From an uncultured Halomonas sp. (lineage in GTDB: Bacteria; Pseudomonadota; Gammaproteobacteria; Pseudomonadales; Halomonadaceae): DNA of 64,000 nt. The notes under the pieces were generated by a model. The model worked only from the letters and a program-made list of their open reading frames with translations, had not been told where the DNA came from and searched no databases. The translations under genes were made by a program, and so were the position numbers. The stretch spans positions 62,001 through 126,000 of the forward strand of contig NZ_CANMTQ010000001.1 in the NCBI RefSeq assembly GCF_947500835.1, given 5' to 3'. Numbering within the stretch: the stretch's first letter is position 1; each line of letters begins with the position of its first letter. Positions 27,339 to 35,874 of this stretch are shown in pieces.

Positions 27339-28766
27339 CTAGCGACCAGTGCGCTGGTCGCGTCTCAGGTCCGCGGTCAGTGCTTCCAGGCTGTAGCTTG
27401 AGGGCGCAGGCGATGGGCAAACCGAGTCTGCATCGATATTGGCGCCATCGCTGCCCAGCTCCGCCAAGGAAGGAACGCCGCGTCGCGAAACTTCAAGGGC
27501 CGGCAATAGCTGCCCCATGGCCGCCAGGGTACGCGCTCGGGCCAGGGCCAGATCGAATTCCGCATTGGCGTAGGCGCGGCTGGCCTGGAAATATTCGTTC
27601 TCGGAGTCCAGCACGTCCAGCAGGGTGCGCTGGCCGATATCGAACTGCTGCTGATAGGCGCCTCGCACCCGGCCGATCGACAGGCGGTGCTGATTGAGAT
27701 AGTTGAGCTGTTCGCTGATGCGCCGCGCATCGTTGTAGGCAATGGTGGTGGTCTGGCGCAGGTCCACGCACTCCTTGTCCCGCAGATCCTTGGCCCGATT
27801 GACCAGATCGCTGGCGCGACGATAGGAGGCCAGATCCGAGCCGCCCCGATACAGGTTCATGCTGGCGACGATCTCGACGCTGCCTTCATCGTAGCGACCG
27901 GTGACGCCGTCGCCGTTATTGGTGCCGGTGCGGGCACGAAAGTCGAACTGAGGGTGAAAGCCGGAGCGCGTGCCCCGCTCTTCCGCGCGGGCAGCCTCAA
28001 TGTTTTCAATCGCGGCATGAAAGCCGGGATTGCCCTCGAAGGCTGCTTGAACCGCCTCATTGATTGATGCCGGCAGGCGCTCGTCGAAATCCGGCAGCGG
28101 CGCCAGGTTGTCTGAAGGGAGCGTGCCTACCAGACGCTGAAATCGCGCGCTTACGTCATGCAGATTGGAGGCTTCCGTCAGCAGGTTCGATTCCGCCAAG
28201 GCCAGACGCCCATCAATCTGCTCCAGATCCACCCGACGCCCGGCACCGGACCGGGCCCGCTGCTCGGTCTGATTGTAGACTTGTAAATGCTTGGCGTAGT
28301 TGTCCTTGGCCAATCGCACCAGCTCCCGATAGCGCCGCACATCCTGGTAAGCCCGGGCCACGTCCAGTGCCACGTCGTTGCTGGTGCGCATCAGCTCGTA
28401 GTAGCTGGCAAGCTTGGCACGATCGAGGCGCTTGACCTCGCTGGCGGTATCCAAGCCGTCCCACAGCATCTGGGTCAATGTGATCTCGGCAAAGTTCGAG
28501 TCATAGCTACCCCGGCCATCCTTGCCGCGATACTCCTGCCCGACCCCGGCGTTGACGTCCACGCTGGGGAAATAACCGCCCCGGGCTACATCCACCTCGT
28601 CCATGGCAGCCTGAAAATCGTTCCAGCTGGCCCGCACCTCCGGATTTTCCGTGACCGCCTGCTGCACTGCCTCACGCAGTGACTCTATGCCCGGGGCTGC
28701 CTGGGCGGTGGAAGGGGTCAGAAAAGCAAGGGGAAGAAATGAAAGCGTGGATAAAAACAACCGCAT
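27339..28766 (-). CDS. lapE-like: TolC-family outer-membrane channel (LapE-like)
   Basis: Outer-membrane exit duct of the type I system. The 475-residue protein has a Sec signal peptide with a likely cut after AQA (residue 23), then two TolC halves. Characteristic motifs are ESLREAVQQAVTENPEVRASWNDF at the start and the second repeat NEAVQAAFEGNPGF near 245, which mirror each other. A Ser-rich, proline-containing tail follows. GAGGAA lies nine bases upstream of the ATG. It is the first gene of the tolC-abc-hlyD-adhesin operon, so its promoter should control the entire secretion and adhesin set. Confidence 0.93.
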   Translation of the reverse strand: MRLFLSTLSFLPLAFLTPSTAQAAPGIESLREAVQQAVTENPEVRASWNDFQAAMDEVDVARGGYFPSVDVNAGVGQEYRGKDGRGSYDSNFAEITLTQMLWDGLDTASEVKRLDRAKLASYYELMRTSNDVALDVARAYQDVRRYRELVRLAKDNYAKHLQVYNQTEQRARSGAGRRVDLEQIDGRLALAESNLLTEASNLHDVSARFQRLVGTLPSDNLAPLPDFDERLPASINEAVQAAFEGNPGFHAAIENIEAARAEERGTRSGFHPQFDFRARTGTNNGDGVTGRYDEGSVEIVASMNLYRGGSDLASYRRASDLVNRAKDLRDKECVDLRQTTTIAYNDARRISEQLNYLNQHRLSIGRVRGAYQQQFDIGQRTLLDVLDSENEYFQASRAYANAEFDLALARARTLAAMGQLLPALEVSRRGVPSLAELGSDGANIDADSVCPSPAPSSYSLEALTADLRRDQRTGR

Positions 28767-28883
28767 TAATGAGTTCCTCGTTTACGCCGGGCAGGCCGGC
28801 GCTGAGACGTCTGGGCGTCACTTGAATTGTCGGGTCAGGAAAAAATCAGGATATTAGAGGCCTCCGGTTTAACTAAGAGGCTC

Positions 28884-28902
28884 ACTAATTATTATCATTA
28901 AA
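28884..28902. promoter_or_regulatory. Fur-box-like sequence upstream of the tolC-abc-hlyD-adhesin operon
   Basis: The minus strand TTTAATGATAATAATTAGT matches the 19-bp Fur consensus at 14 positions by my count. It lies 118-136 bp before the tolC-like ATG in an AT-rich patch that also offers weak -35/-10 sequences. The rest of the gap between 28767 and 29086 shows no gene or hairpin that I can support. Iron control is inference. Confidence 0.45.
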
Positions 28903-29086
28903 AAGTATGACTAGATTCTACGTGAGATGAGAGGCAAAACAAGAACCCTTTTTCGCACTATCGATGTCACTGAAGTGAACCGGAGATGGAGGGTTTGATT
29001 CGAGCGCAGGAGTGCGTGGCTCGTCGCGGATGCATGGTGAACAGCTGCGTCAGTTCGCCGCAGTGTATCCGCAACTGACGATCAGG

Positions 29087-29115
29087 ACTTGGGCATGCTA
29101 TCGTCGCACTATAAT
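29087..29115 (+). promoter_or_regulatory. Sigma-70-type promoter for the small gene at 29140
   Basis: A perfect -10 box TATAAT at 29110-29115 has ACTTGG (17-bp spacer) or TTGGGC (15-bp spacer) upstream. Transcription would begin near 29122, leaving a leader of about 18 bases that holds the ribosome site GGGAG. Confidence 0.65.
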
Positions 29116-29139
29116 CGTCCAGCCCCGGGAGCCCTCGTC

Positions 29140-29448
29140 ATGGCCAGTTCCGAAATGCAGAAAGTACGTGTGATCAACGAGCTGCGGCACTTCATCAAGA
29201 AACTACTGCAGGACCCGCAGATTCTTGAACAATCCCTCGAAATAGCGCGGCGGGCCTATCGGGAACGCAGCGAGAATGCCGGAGGGGATTACGTCAGCGA
29301 GCAGGAATTGCTGGCGAGAATCGCCAACGAGATATCCGATACCACCAGCACCCATATCCCGGAAGACCCGAGCGAGCACTCCGAAGCGGATAAGCTGTAT
29401 CTGGACGTGTTGAAGGAAGTGGTCGTGGAAGAACAAGCGCTGTATTGA
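29140..29448 (+). CDS. Small conserved-looking alpha-helical protein of unknown function
   Basis: A 102-residue, acidic, mostly helical protein that I do not recognise. It starts MASSEMQKVRVINELRHFIKK and ends VLKEVVVEEQALY; no signal peptide, membrane helix, cysteine or metal motif is visible. The frame is open from 29089, but the ATG at 29140 has GGGAG eight bases upstream and a TATAAT promoter lies between the two, so the upstream ATG would be outside the transcript. It lies between the adhesin operon and a REP-like palindrome, with no partner gene in operon distance. A real gene is likely from the promoter, ribosome site and codon use. Confidence 0.6.
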   Translation: MASSEMQKVRVINELRHFIKKLLQDPQILEQSLEIARRAYRERSENAGGDYVSEQELLARIANEISDTTSTHIPEDPSEHSEADKLYLDVLKEVVVEEQALY

Positions 29449-29459
29449 AGAAACCGGTA

Positions 29460-29527
29460 TTGGTGGGAGTCCGGTTTACCGGGCGATGGCCGATAACGAA
29501 ATCGCTCGGTAAACCAAGCTCCTACAA
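29460..29527. repeat. REP-like palindromic element
   Basis: Inner arms GGTTTACCGGGCGAT (29473-29487) and ATCGCTCGGTAAACC (29501-29515) pair at 14 of 15 positions around a 13-base loop. Outer arms TTGGTGGGAG and CTCCTACAA extend the stem. The GTAGGAG-type outer ends resemble REP elements of pseudomonads. It lies just after the small gene's stop and could also fold as a 3' stabiliser. Confidence 0.75.
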
Positions 29528-29542
29528 GAGAGTATTCATATA

Positions 29543-29812
29543 TCAGGCGTATTTGTGGACGCGCTGATCCAACCACTGGCCGCACTGCGTTCCCGCTCCT
29601 GCCCAATCATCGCTGACCCGATTGACGAACAGTGCATCTCCACCCGCAAGGTATGGCATCAACGCATCGCGTATTTCCCCAGCCTCTGCGTCGGCTTCGA
29701 TCAGCCAGCAGGAATCCATAGCGTGGATGTGGGGATAGGTCTCCAGGACTTGATAAAACTCGGCGTATTCCTGAGGAAGACGAAGATCGTAATTGACGGA
29801 AAAAATAGCCAT
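29543..29812 (-). CDS. Small Cas2-fold-like protein (SinR-family type annotation)
   Basis: An 89-residue protein resembling short orphan proteins often annotated as SinR family, predicted to share the ferredoxin-like fold of Cas2 and VapD. It opens with strand-plus-acid MAIFSVNYDL, has DSCWLIEADAEAGEIRDAL in the middle and ALFVNRVSDDWAG before the final WLDQRV. In Cas2-type folds the Asp after the first strand is structurally equivalent to the metal-binding residue; here that is Asp9. No cas1, other cas genes or repeat-spacer array are in the window. It is unlikely to act in spacer acquisition; a nuclease or toxin role is possible but unproven. Confidence 0.55.
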   Translation of the reverse strand: MAIFSVNYDLRLPQEYAEFYQVLETYPHIHAMDSCWLIEADAEAGEIRDALMPYLAGGDALFVNRVSDDWAGAGTQCGQWLDQRVHKYA

Positions 29813-29999
29813 GTGTGCGTACCTCTAAGTTTGCTTCGTTTTCTTTTATGGGAATCGATGCTAAACATGTATTCAAAATAGGTGATAAGCAAAGAAGGGA
29901 GCAAGTTGAACAGGAACTCTTGTGGCTTATTGTTTTCTTCACTCGCAGTATGTGGCCGACAAATGCCGGCCATTAATAAGCAACCTGATATTTATCAAT

Positions 30000-30506
30000 T
30001 TATTCTGTTGTTTCTGCTGCCCTTGCAGGACAACCACCGGGAGCGAGGTTCGCATCAGCCGTCGTTTCGCACGTCCAACTTCCATCTGCAGTTCGCGTCC
30101 AAGTCAACGTTCTTGCAGTGCCATCGGTGAGGACTGTTGCTGCGTTATTACCGAAAGTAGAGACGATAGTCGCAGTTGAAGAAAGGGATTCCGCAACCTG
30201 AGGAACACCCGTGCCTGCCGGTAATGAATAAGTAGTCTGACTATCCCCCGTCAGGAGGTTAGAGCCGGTTGCACCCGGATCGCACTCACCCGCGCCATCA
30301 CCAATAACTGTACGGCCTTCCAGAATGCAACTTTCGATAGAGGTGCGAAGCTGCCCCGTTTCTGCCATGACTCGGCTGACCTGGGACTTCGCCACATGAT
30401 TCTGATACTGCGGTATCGCCACCGCTGCAAGCACTCCAATGATCGCCACTACGACCATCAGCTCGATCAATGTGAAACCGCCCTGTCTTCTCATTGCCTT
30501 TTTCAT
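30000..30506 (-). CDS. pilA: Type IVa major pilin-like prepilin
   Basis: Structural subunit of the type IV pilus. The 168-residue prepilin has a short basic leader ending RRQGG, cut before Phe11, then [22 protein letters not shown] with Glu15 (Glu5 of the mature pilin). The hydrophobic helix runs to about residue 35. Four cysteines (two near 58-70, two in the tail [14 protein letters not shown] region) would allow the usual disulfide bonds. It is transcribed away from pilB, pilC and pilD, a common pilin arrangement. Base composition of the gene and its 5' flank is clearly lower in GC than that of neighbours. The C-terminal half is Thr/Ala/Ser-rich and unlike the Pseudomonas PilA tail, as expected of a variable pilin. 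Confidence 0.92.
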   Translation of the reverse strand: MKKAMRRQGGFTLIELMVVVAIIGVLAAVAIPQYQNHVAKSQVSRVMAETGQLRTSIESCILEGRTVIGDGAGECDPGATGSNLLTGDSQTTYSLPAGTGVPQVAESLSSTATIVSTFGNNAATVLTDGTARTLTWTRTADGSWTCETTADANLAPGGCPARAAETTE

Positions 30507-30918
30507 TGTTACTCCCCGTGTATAAACATCATGTTGTGTGCCGGCCCTGCCAGGAAGCTTCTCCAGGATGGCAGGCTCATATTCAAGCTATCGACCGAGA
30601 TTCGGTAATCTTTAAACTTATCTGTGTTTTTAGCACTAGAAATACGTTTGGTTACTGGTTTCAATACTCGCAATATGCGAGAAATAAATATTCATTATTT
30701 TTCATAAATCAAGCCCAGGCATGGCGCTATATTTATTAAATTCGCCTCCCTCTTGTTGGCAACAAAAAGCTACAACGTAAAACTAATTCTTAAGGCAGAT
30801 ATGCCGATGAATACAAATACGAGAACACCACCGCATCTGCTTCGCGGCTTTCAGGCCAAGCCAACACCTGAATGCCACATGTTAGGGAACCGCTGAACAA
30901 ATCACCGAGCAAAACATC
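30507..30918. other. AT-rich divergent intergenic region between pilA and pilB
   Basis: 412 bp without a supportable gene. The minus strand has TTGATT-N17-ATTTAT near 30690 as a possible promoter for pilA. The plus strand carries no convincing sigma-54 (GG-N10-GC) site, and none was found on minus, although pilin genes often use sigma-54. A motif shared with the pilB-pilC gap lies at 30890-30910. Confidence 0.5.
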
Positions 30919-32733
30919 ATGACCACGTCGCACCAGCCGCCTTTTTCCCCTTCGCATTCATTTCCCCACGCAAGTGACGAACGCGAGGGTTCGTCGAAAG
31001 GGCTTTCGTCACCGTTCGGCTTGCAGCATGGCGCGGAAGGTTTGCAGGGGTTTGCGAAACGGCTGGTCGACGACGGCCTGCTTGACCCCGGCACAGCTCA
31101 TCACGCCGAGCAGCAGGCCAATGAAAACGATATCTCGTTACTACAGTATGTTATCGAGCACGGCATGCTGGCGGCGCGAGATGCGACCCTGGCCGCTGGG
31201 CGGGAATACGGCTTGCCCATCGTCGACCTCGATGCGTTGCCATTGACAGTGCTTCCCTCCCCTAGCGATATGCCCGAACGGATTTTACGCAAGCATCAGA
31301 TCATGCCGCTCAAGCGTACGGCTCACCACATCACGGTGGCTGTGCCCTTTCCTTCCACCCTGGCACAACTTGATGAGTTGCAATTTGCTACCGGCCTAAA
31401 TGTTGAAGCGGTACTGGCCTCGATCGACCAGCTGACTCCAGCATTGGAAAACTATCTGGCTCAGGCGGAATCTGAAAACACTATGGAAGCCCTCGCCGAT
31501 GAGGGCAGCCGGATGGTATTCGACGAAGAAACGTTTGAACCTACGAAAAGTAGAGCTACCACTTCAAACGATGACGCTCCAGTCATTAAGTTCGTCAACA
31601 AAATACTGCAAGATGCGATACAGCGTGGTGCTTCAGATATCCATGTCGAAAGCTACGAGTCCAGTTTCCGCATTCGCTTTCGCATCGACGGCATACTACT
31701 GGAAGTCGCGCAACCTCCTTTCAATATGCGTACCCGTATCGCGGCACGCCTAAAGGTCATGGCACGTCTGGATATCTCCGAACGTCGATTACCTCAAGAT
31801 GGTGGCATCAAACTCAACTTACCGAATGGGAAGTCGATCGATTTTCGCGTCAATACGTTACCAACGGTGTACGGTGAAAAGATCGTTCTGCGTATTCTCG
31901 ATCCGTCATCGGCACGGCTAGGCATAGATGCACTGGGATTTACGTCTCAGCAAAGGAAAATATATGAACATGCACTGGCCCAACCACAGGGCATGATTTT
32001 GGTCACGGGGCCAACCGGTAGCGGCAAGACTGTCACGCTATATACCGGCTTGAACATTTTGAATACTGTTGAGCGTAACATCTCGACTGCCGAAGACCCC
32101 GTAGAGATTAAGGTCCCCGGGGTTAATCAGGTCAATATACATCCCAAGATAGGACTCGATTTTGCCAACGCCCTGCGCGCCTTTTTACGTCAGGATCCTG
32201 ACGTTGTCATGGTTGGCGAGATCCGTGATCTGGAAACAGCCGAAATATCCATCAAGGCATCGCAGACGGGTCATCTGGTGCTTTCAACAGTACACACCAA
32301 CTCCGCCGCCGAAACCCTGACACGCCTACATAATATGGGCATCGCGTCATTCAATCTCGCCAGTTCCATATCGTTAATTATTGCCCAACGCCTAGCACGC
32401 AAACTTTGCCCACACTGTAAACAAGCGGGACAGATTCCTCAGGATATCCTCATTAAGGAAGGCTTAAAGGTAGAGGAACTAGACGGTGCGACAATCTACC
32501 AACCGGGAGAGTGTCGCCACTGCACGCTAGGCTATAAGGGGCGTGTTGGCATCTACGAAGTAGTGCCTGTAAGCAACGACATGCGCCATTTGATCATGCA
32601 ACAAGGTAATTCATTGGAGCTGGATGCTCTTGCACGACGTGAAGGGTATCCAGACTTGCGTCGTAGTGGTTTATTGAAAGTTCTCGAAGGTGTTACCAGC
32701 CTCGAAGAGATCAATCGCGTCACGAAAGATTAG
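30919..32733 (+). CDS. pilB: Type IV pilus extension ATPase PilB
   Basis: Hexameric cytoplasmic ATPase that powers pilus assembly at the inner membrane. The 604-residue protein has an N-terminal T2SSE_N/MshEN-type region (about 40-180), then the GspE core with Walker A GPTGSGKT (364-371), Asp box DPVE near 393, Walker B DPDVVMVGEIRD (426-437), His boxes around GHLVLSTVHTN (451-461) and a zinc knuckle CPHC (497-500) with CRHC near 532. The ribosome site before ATG 30919 is weak (GAG only). The gene uses noticeably more A/T-ending codons than pilC and pilD downstream. pilC follows after 183 bp. Confidence 0.95.
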   Translation: MTTSHQPPFSPSHSFPHASDEREGSSKGLSSPFGLQHGAEGLQGFAKRLVDDGLLDPGTAHHAEQQANENDISLLQYVIEHGMLAARDATLAAGREYGLPIVDLDALPLTVLPSPSDMPERILRKHQIMPLKRTAHHITVAVPFPSTLAQLDELQFATGLNVEAVLASIDQLTPALENYLAQAESENTMEALADEGSRMVFDEETFEPTKSRATTSNDDAPVIKFVNKILQDAIQRGASDIHVESYESSFRIRFRIDGILLEVAQPPFNMRTRIAARLKVMARLDISERRLPQDGGIKLNLPNGKSIDFRVNTLPTVYGEKIVLRILDPSSARLGIDALGFTSQQRKIYEHALAQPQGMILVTGPTGSGKTVTLYTGLNILNTVERNISTAEDPVEIKVPGVNQVNIHPKIGLDFANALRAFLRQDPDVVMVGEIRDLETAEISIKASQTGHLVLSTVHTNSAAETLTRLHNMGIASFNLASSISLIIAQRLARKLCPHCKQAGQIPQDILIKEGLKVEELDGATIYQPGECRHCTLGYKGRVGIYEVVPVSNDMRHLIMQQGNSLELDALARREGYPDLRRSGLLKVLEGVTSLEEINRVTKD

Positions 32734-32916
32734 AACAAGATAACGCAGTAAAGGAGTTGCTGAATAAATAGACGAACGGGATGAAGCGCAAGGCGCAACG
32801 CAGCGATTCGCTCGTGCAGGCGTTTATACAGTGATTCCAGAAAAATGTACGTTCGGGCGAGTTGCCAAGACCGACCCAGAACGACACCAAAAAACGCATA
32901 CACAGGGATAAACATC

Positions 32917-34164
32917 ATGGCTACTACCGCACGGGCCGCTCGGCGCTACAAGCCGCACGAGCAGGCCAAGCTGCATCGCTGGCAATGGACCGGCAAGAAC
33001 AATCAAGGCAAGTCGATCAAGGGTGAACAGGTCGCGGCCCTGAAAGGCGAGGTGGAACAGGAACTCGCCAAGCAGGGCATTCTGATCAAGAACGTGCGCA
33101 AGAAGAGCAGCCTGTTTGGCGGTCGGGGGAAGGTCAAGCCTCGGGACGTGATGCTGTTCGCCCGTCAGATGGCGACCATGATTCGCGCCGGCGTTCCGGT
33201 TCTGCAGGCGTTCAATGTGGTGGCGGAAAGCCTGCAGAATCCCGCGATGCGGGATCTGGTTCAACGTCTTGCCGAGGATGTGGCCGCCGGCGCCAGCTTC
33301 TCCGAGGCGCTGGGCAAGCATCCGCGCCATTTCGATCGTTTATTCACCAACATGGTTCGAGCCGGCGAGCAGGCAGGCGCCTTGGATCGAATGCTGGAGC
33401 GTGTGGCTTCCTACAAGGAGAAGATCGAATCCCTCAAGGCCCGGGTGCGCAAGGCGATGTACTACCCGGTAGCGGTCATCGGGGTGGGAATCGGCGTCAC
33501 GGCGCTGCTGCTGATCAAGGTGGTACCGCAGTTCGAGACTCTATTTGCCGGTTTCGGCGCCGAGCTTCCTGCAATGACTCGCATGACCATCGCCATGTCC
33601 GAAGCGGCCCAGAACTATTGGTATTATGCCCTGGGCGGCATGATCCTGTTCGTGCTAGGCATGCGTCAGGCCATGCAGCGCTCCGAGGCGTTTGCCTACA
33701 GGATGCATCAGCTGATGCTGCGCTTGCCGGTGCTGGGCGACATCATCGACAAGTCATCCGTGGCGCGTTTTGCGCGAACGCTTGCCACCACCTTCAATGC
33801 CGGCGTGCCCTTGGTCGAGGCCCTGGAGACCGCGTCTGGCGCCGTGGACAGCAAAGTCTACGAGCGGGCGATTCTTCGGATTCGCGAGGATGTATCCAAC
33901 GGCCAGCGCCTCAACTTTGCCATGCGCAGTACCGATCTATTTCCTGTACTGGCGACCCAGATGGTCAGCATCGGCGAAGAAGCAGGCTCCCTGGATGCGA
34001 TGCTCAACAAGGTGGCGGATTTCTACGAGGAGGTCGTGGACAACAAGGTGGATGCCCTGACCTCGCTGCTCGAGCCGTTTATCATTGTGGTGCTGGGGAC
34101 GATGGTGGGGGGTCTTGTAGTATCTATGTATCTGCCCATCTTCGAAATGGGCAACGCGATTTAG
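32917..34164 (+). CDS. pilC: Type IV pilus inner-membrane platform protein PilC
   Basis: Polytopic GspF-family platform that couples PilB to pilin assembly. The 415-residue product has two GspF repeats: the first begins MLFARQMATMIRAGVPVLQAF, the second VARFARTLATTFNAGVPLVEAL. Membrane helices lie near residues 185-205, 235-255 and 390-410. The frame is open from 32845 but AGGGA lies nine bases before ATG 32917, and MATTARAARRYKPHEQAKLHRWQWTGKN fits family N-termini (KWQWxGxN). Codon use is GC-rich like the core genes. Confidence 0.95.
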   Translation: MATTARAARRYKPHEQAKLHRWQWTGKNNQGKSIKGEQVAALKGEVEQELAKQGILIKNVRKKSSLFGGRGKVKPRDVMLFARQMATMIRAGVPVLQAFNVVAESLQNPAMRDLVQRLAEDVAAGASFSEALGKHPRHFDRLFTNMVRAGEQAGALDRMLERVASYKEKIESLKARVRKAMYYPVAVIGVGIGVTALLLIKVVPQFETLFAGFGAELPAMTRMTIAMSEAAQNYWYYALGGMILFVLGMRQAMQRSEAFAYRMHQLMLRLPVLGDIIDKSSVARFARTLATTFNAGVPLVEALETASGAVDSKVYERAILRIREDVSNGQRLNFAMRSTDLFPVLATQMVSIGEEAGSLDAMLNKVADFYEEVVDNKVDALTSLLEPFIIVVLGTMVGGLVVSMYLPIFEMGNAI

Positions 34165-34199
34165 TTATACGATCTACTGCGCTCGGCGATACGGCGTTG

Positions 34200-34255
34200 A
34201 AATTGATCTCGGAATGCTCATTTACAAGAGTAAACTCCGCTTCCTCGATCAATTT
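34200..34255. repeat. Imperfect palindromic element between pilC and pilD
   Basis: Outer arms AAATTGATC (34200-34208) and GATCAATTT (34247-34255) are perfect complements. GGAA/TTCC and the inner TTTAC-AAGA-GTAAA hairpin continue the fold. No U-tract follows on either strand, so it looks more like a small dispersed palindrome or processing site than a terminator. Confidence 0.55.
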
Positions 34256-34311
34256 CGCCTTGTCTCGCCTTCGCTCGTAACGATCGCGCAATTGTTATCC
34301 GAGGAATCATC

Positions 34312-35169
34312 TTGTACAGCGACTCTATCATTGCGTGGCCCCTGGCGGCCATGCTCGGCCTGATTCTGGGCTCTTTCATCAACGTGGTGGTGGCGCGGCT
34401 GCCGGGCATGTTGATGATGCAGTGGCGTGCGGAGGCGCGCTCGGCGCTAGCGTTGCCGGAGGAAACCGACTCGGATCTACCCAGGGTTACTCTGACGACG
34501 CCCCGCTCCCGGTGTCCCCGCTGCGCCACGCCGATTGCCTGGCACGATAACGTTCCATTGCTGGGCTATCTCAAGCGTCGCGGGCGATGCGCCCACTGCG
34601 GTGAGTCGATCAGTATTCAGTATCCGCTGGTGGAGCTTGCCAGCGGCGCCCTGGTGCTGGCGGTGGTGGTCCTCAACGGCTTTAATGGCGCAGGCGTGCT
34701 GATCAGTATTGCCTGCCTGATACTGCTGACCCTGGCATTGATCGATCTGCGCACTCAGCTACTGCCGGATATTTTGACGCTGCCCCTGCTCTGGCTGGGT
34801 TTGCTCTATCAGCTGATGTTTCAGCCTTGGCTGCTGGAGAGCGCGGTGCTTGGAGCAATAGCGGGCTATCTGGTGCTGTGGTCTTTCTACTGGTTGTTCA
34901 AACTGGTTACCGGCAAGGAAGGCATGGGCTATGGGGATTTCAAGCTGCTGGCGGCGCTGGGTGCCTGGACGGGCTGGGAAATGTTGCCGCTGCTGCTGAT
35001 TCTGTCTGCCGGAGTCGGCGCGGTGATCGGCATCATCGTGCAAGTCGCGATTCCACGGCTGCGCGGTCAGGCCCTTCCCTTCGGCCCGTTTCTGGCCATG
35101 GCTGGGTGGATTACGCTGCTTTTTGGCGGGTATCTAATGGGGTTTTATCAGTCCCTCTTGCTTGGATGA
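34312..35169 (+). CDS. pilD: Prepilin peptidase/N-methyltransferase PilD
   Basis: Inner-membrane aspartyl protease that removes prepilin leaders (here PilA's) and methylates the new N-terminus. The 285-residue protein has the cytoplasmic zinc-type cysteine set Cys68, Cys71, Cys93, Cys96, and the two catalytic aspartates Asp145 (LIDLRTQLLPD) and Asp209 (GYGDFK). About seven to eight membrane helices are visible. The start is TTG at 34312, chosen because GAGGAA sits just upstream and the next ATG would cut into the first helix. It is separated from pilC by 147 bp containing a palindrome. Confidence 0.94.
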   Translation: MYSDSIIAWPLAAMLGLILGSFINVVVARLPGMLMMQWRAEARSALALPEETDSDLPRVTLTTPRSRCPRCATPIAWHDNVPLLGYLKRRGRCAHCGESISIQYPLVELASGALVLAVVVLNGFNGAGVLISIACLILLTLALIDLRTQLLPDILTLPLLWLGLLYQLMFQPWLLESAVLGAIAGYLVLWSFYWLFKLVTGKEGMGYGDFKLLAALGAWTGWEMLPLLLILSAGVGAVIGIIVQVAIPRLRGQALPFGPFLAMAGWITLLFGGYLMGFYQSLLLG

Positions 35170-35217
35170 CAGCTTTTTTGGTTAGCTAAGAGCTCTCTTT
35201 CAAAACGCCGGAGTCCT

Positions 35218-35874
35218 ATGCATCCTCAAGACGTTCAGCAGCCACGCCCTTTGACCATCGGCGTTACCGGCGGTATTGCGTCGGGCAAGAGCGCCGTGGC
35301 TCGCGCCTTCGAGGATCACGGCATCTCCTGGGTGGATGCAGACGATGTCGCGCGGGAAGTGGTGATGCCTGGGGAGCCGGCCCTGGCCGAGATCGCCGAG
35401 CATTTCGGCCCTGAGGTGATCGATGCCGAGGGGCAACTGAATCGACGTGCCCTGCGCGCAATCGTCTTCAAGAACGAGACCGAGCGACGCTGGCTGGAGT
35501 CCGTTACCCATCCGCGCATTCGGCAGCGCATACTCGACTATCTTGAATCCATGCGTGCCAGCGGCGCCCCCTATCATTTGCTGGTCTCTCCTTTGCTGTT
35601 CGAATCCAGGCAGCGGGAACTGGTGGATCGCTGTCTGGTCATAGATGTACCGGAAAGCGTGCAGATTGCCCGCACCATGGCGCGAGACGACAGCGACGAA
35701 GCCCAGGCCAGATCCATCGTGCAAGCGCAAATGCCCCGTCAACAGCGCCTGGCATTAGCGGACGACGTCATCGATAATCAGGGCGATCATAAAGCACTGG
35801 CTGAACAGGTAGCACAGCTCGATGTTCGCTACCGGGAACTGGCAACACTCACCTCTGATGGTAGACATGAATGA
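35218..35874 (+). CDS. coaE: Dephospho-CoA kinase
   Basis: Last enzyme of coenzyme A synthesis, phosphorylating the 3'-hydroxyl of dephospho-CoA with ATP. The 218-residue P-loop kinase has [14 protein letters not shown] at 15-28, DADDVAREV near 40 and the SPLLFES lid region near 123. It sits between pilD and yacG, the same neighbourhood as in Pseudomonas, and overlaps yacG by 4 bp. Identification is firm. Confidence 0.96.
   Translation: MHPQDVQQPRPLTIGVTGGIASGKSAVARAFEDHGISWVDADDVAREVVMPGEPALAEIAEHFGPEVIDAEGQLNRRALRAIVFKNETERRWLESVTHPRIRQRILDYLESMRASGAPYHLLVSPLLFESRQRELVDRCLVIDVPESVQIARTMARDDSDEAQARSIVQAQMPRQQRLALADDVIDNQGDHKALAEQVAQLDVRYRELATLTSDGRHE

Noticed and set aside
29941..29975. Terminator after pilA
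   Set aside because: A 6-bp stem TGGCCG/CGGCCA is present, but no U-tract follows on the minus strand.
30507..30918. Sigma-54 promoter for pilA
   Set aside because: I looked for GG-N10-GC on both strands; the nearest candidates have 8, 9 or 12 bases between the doublets.
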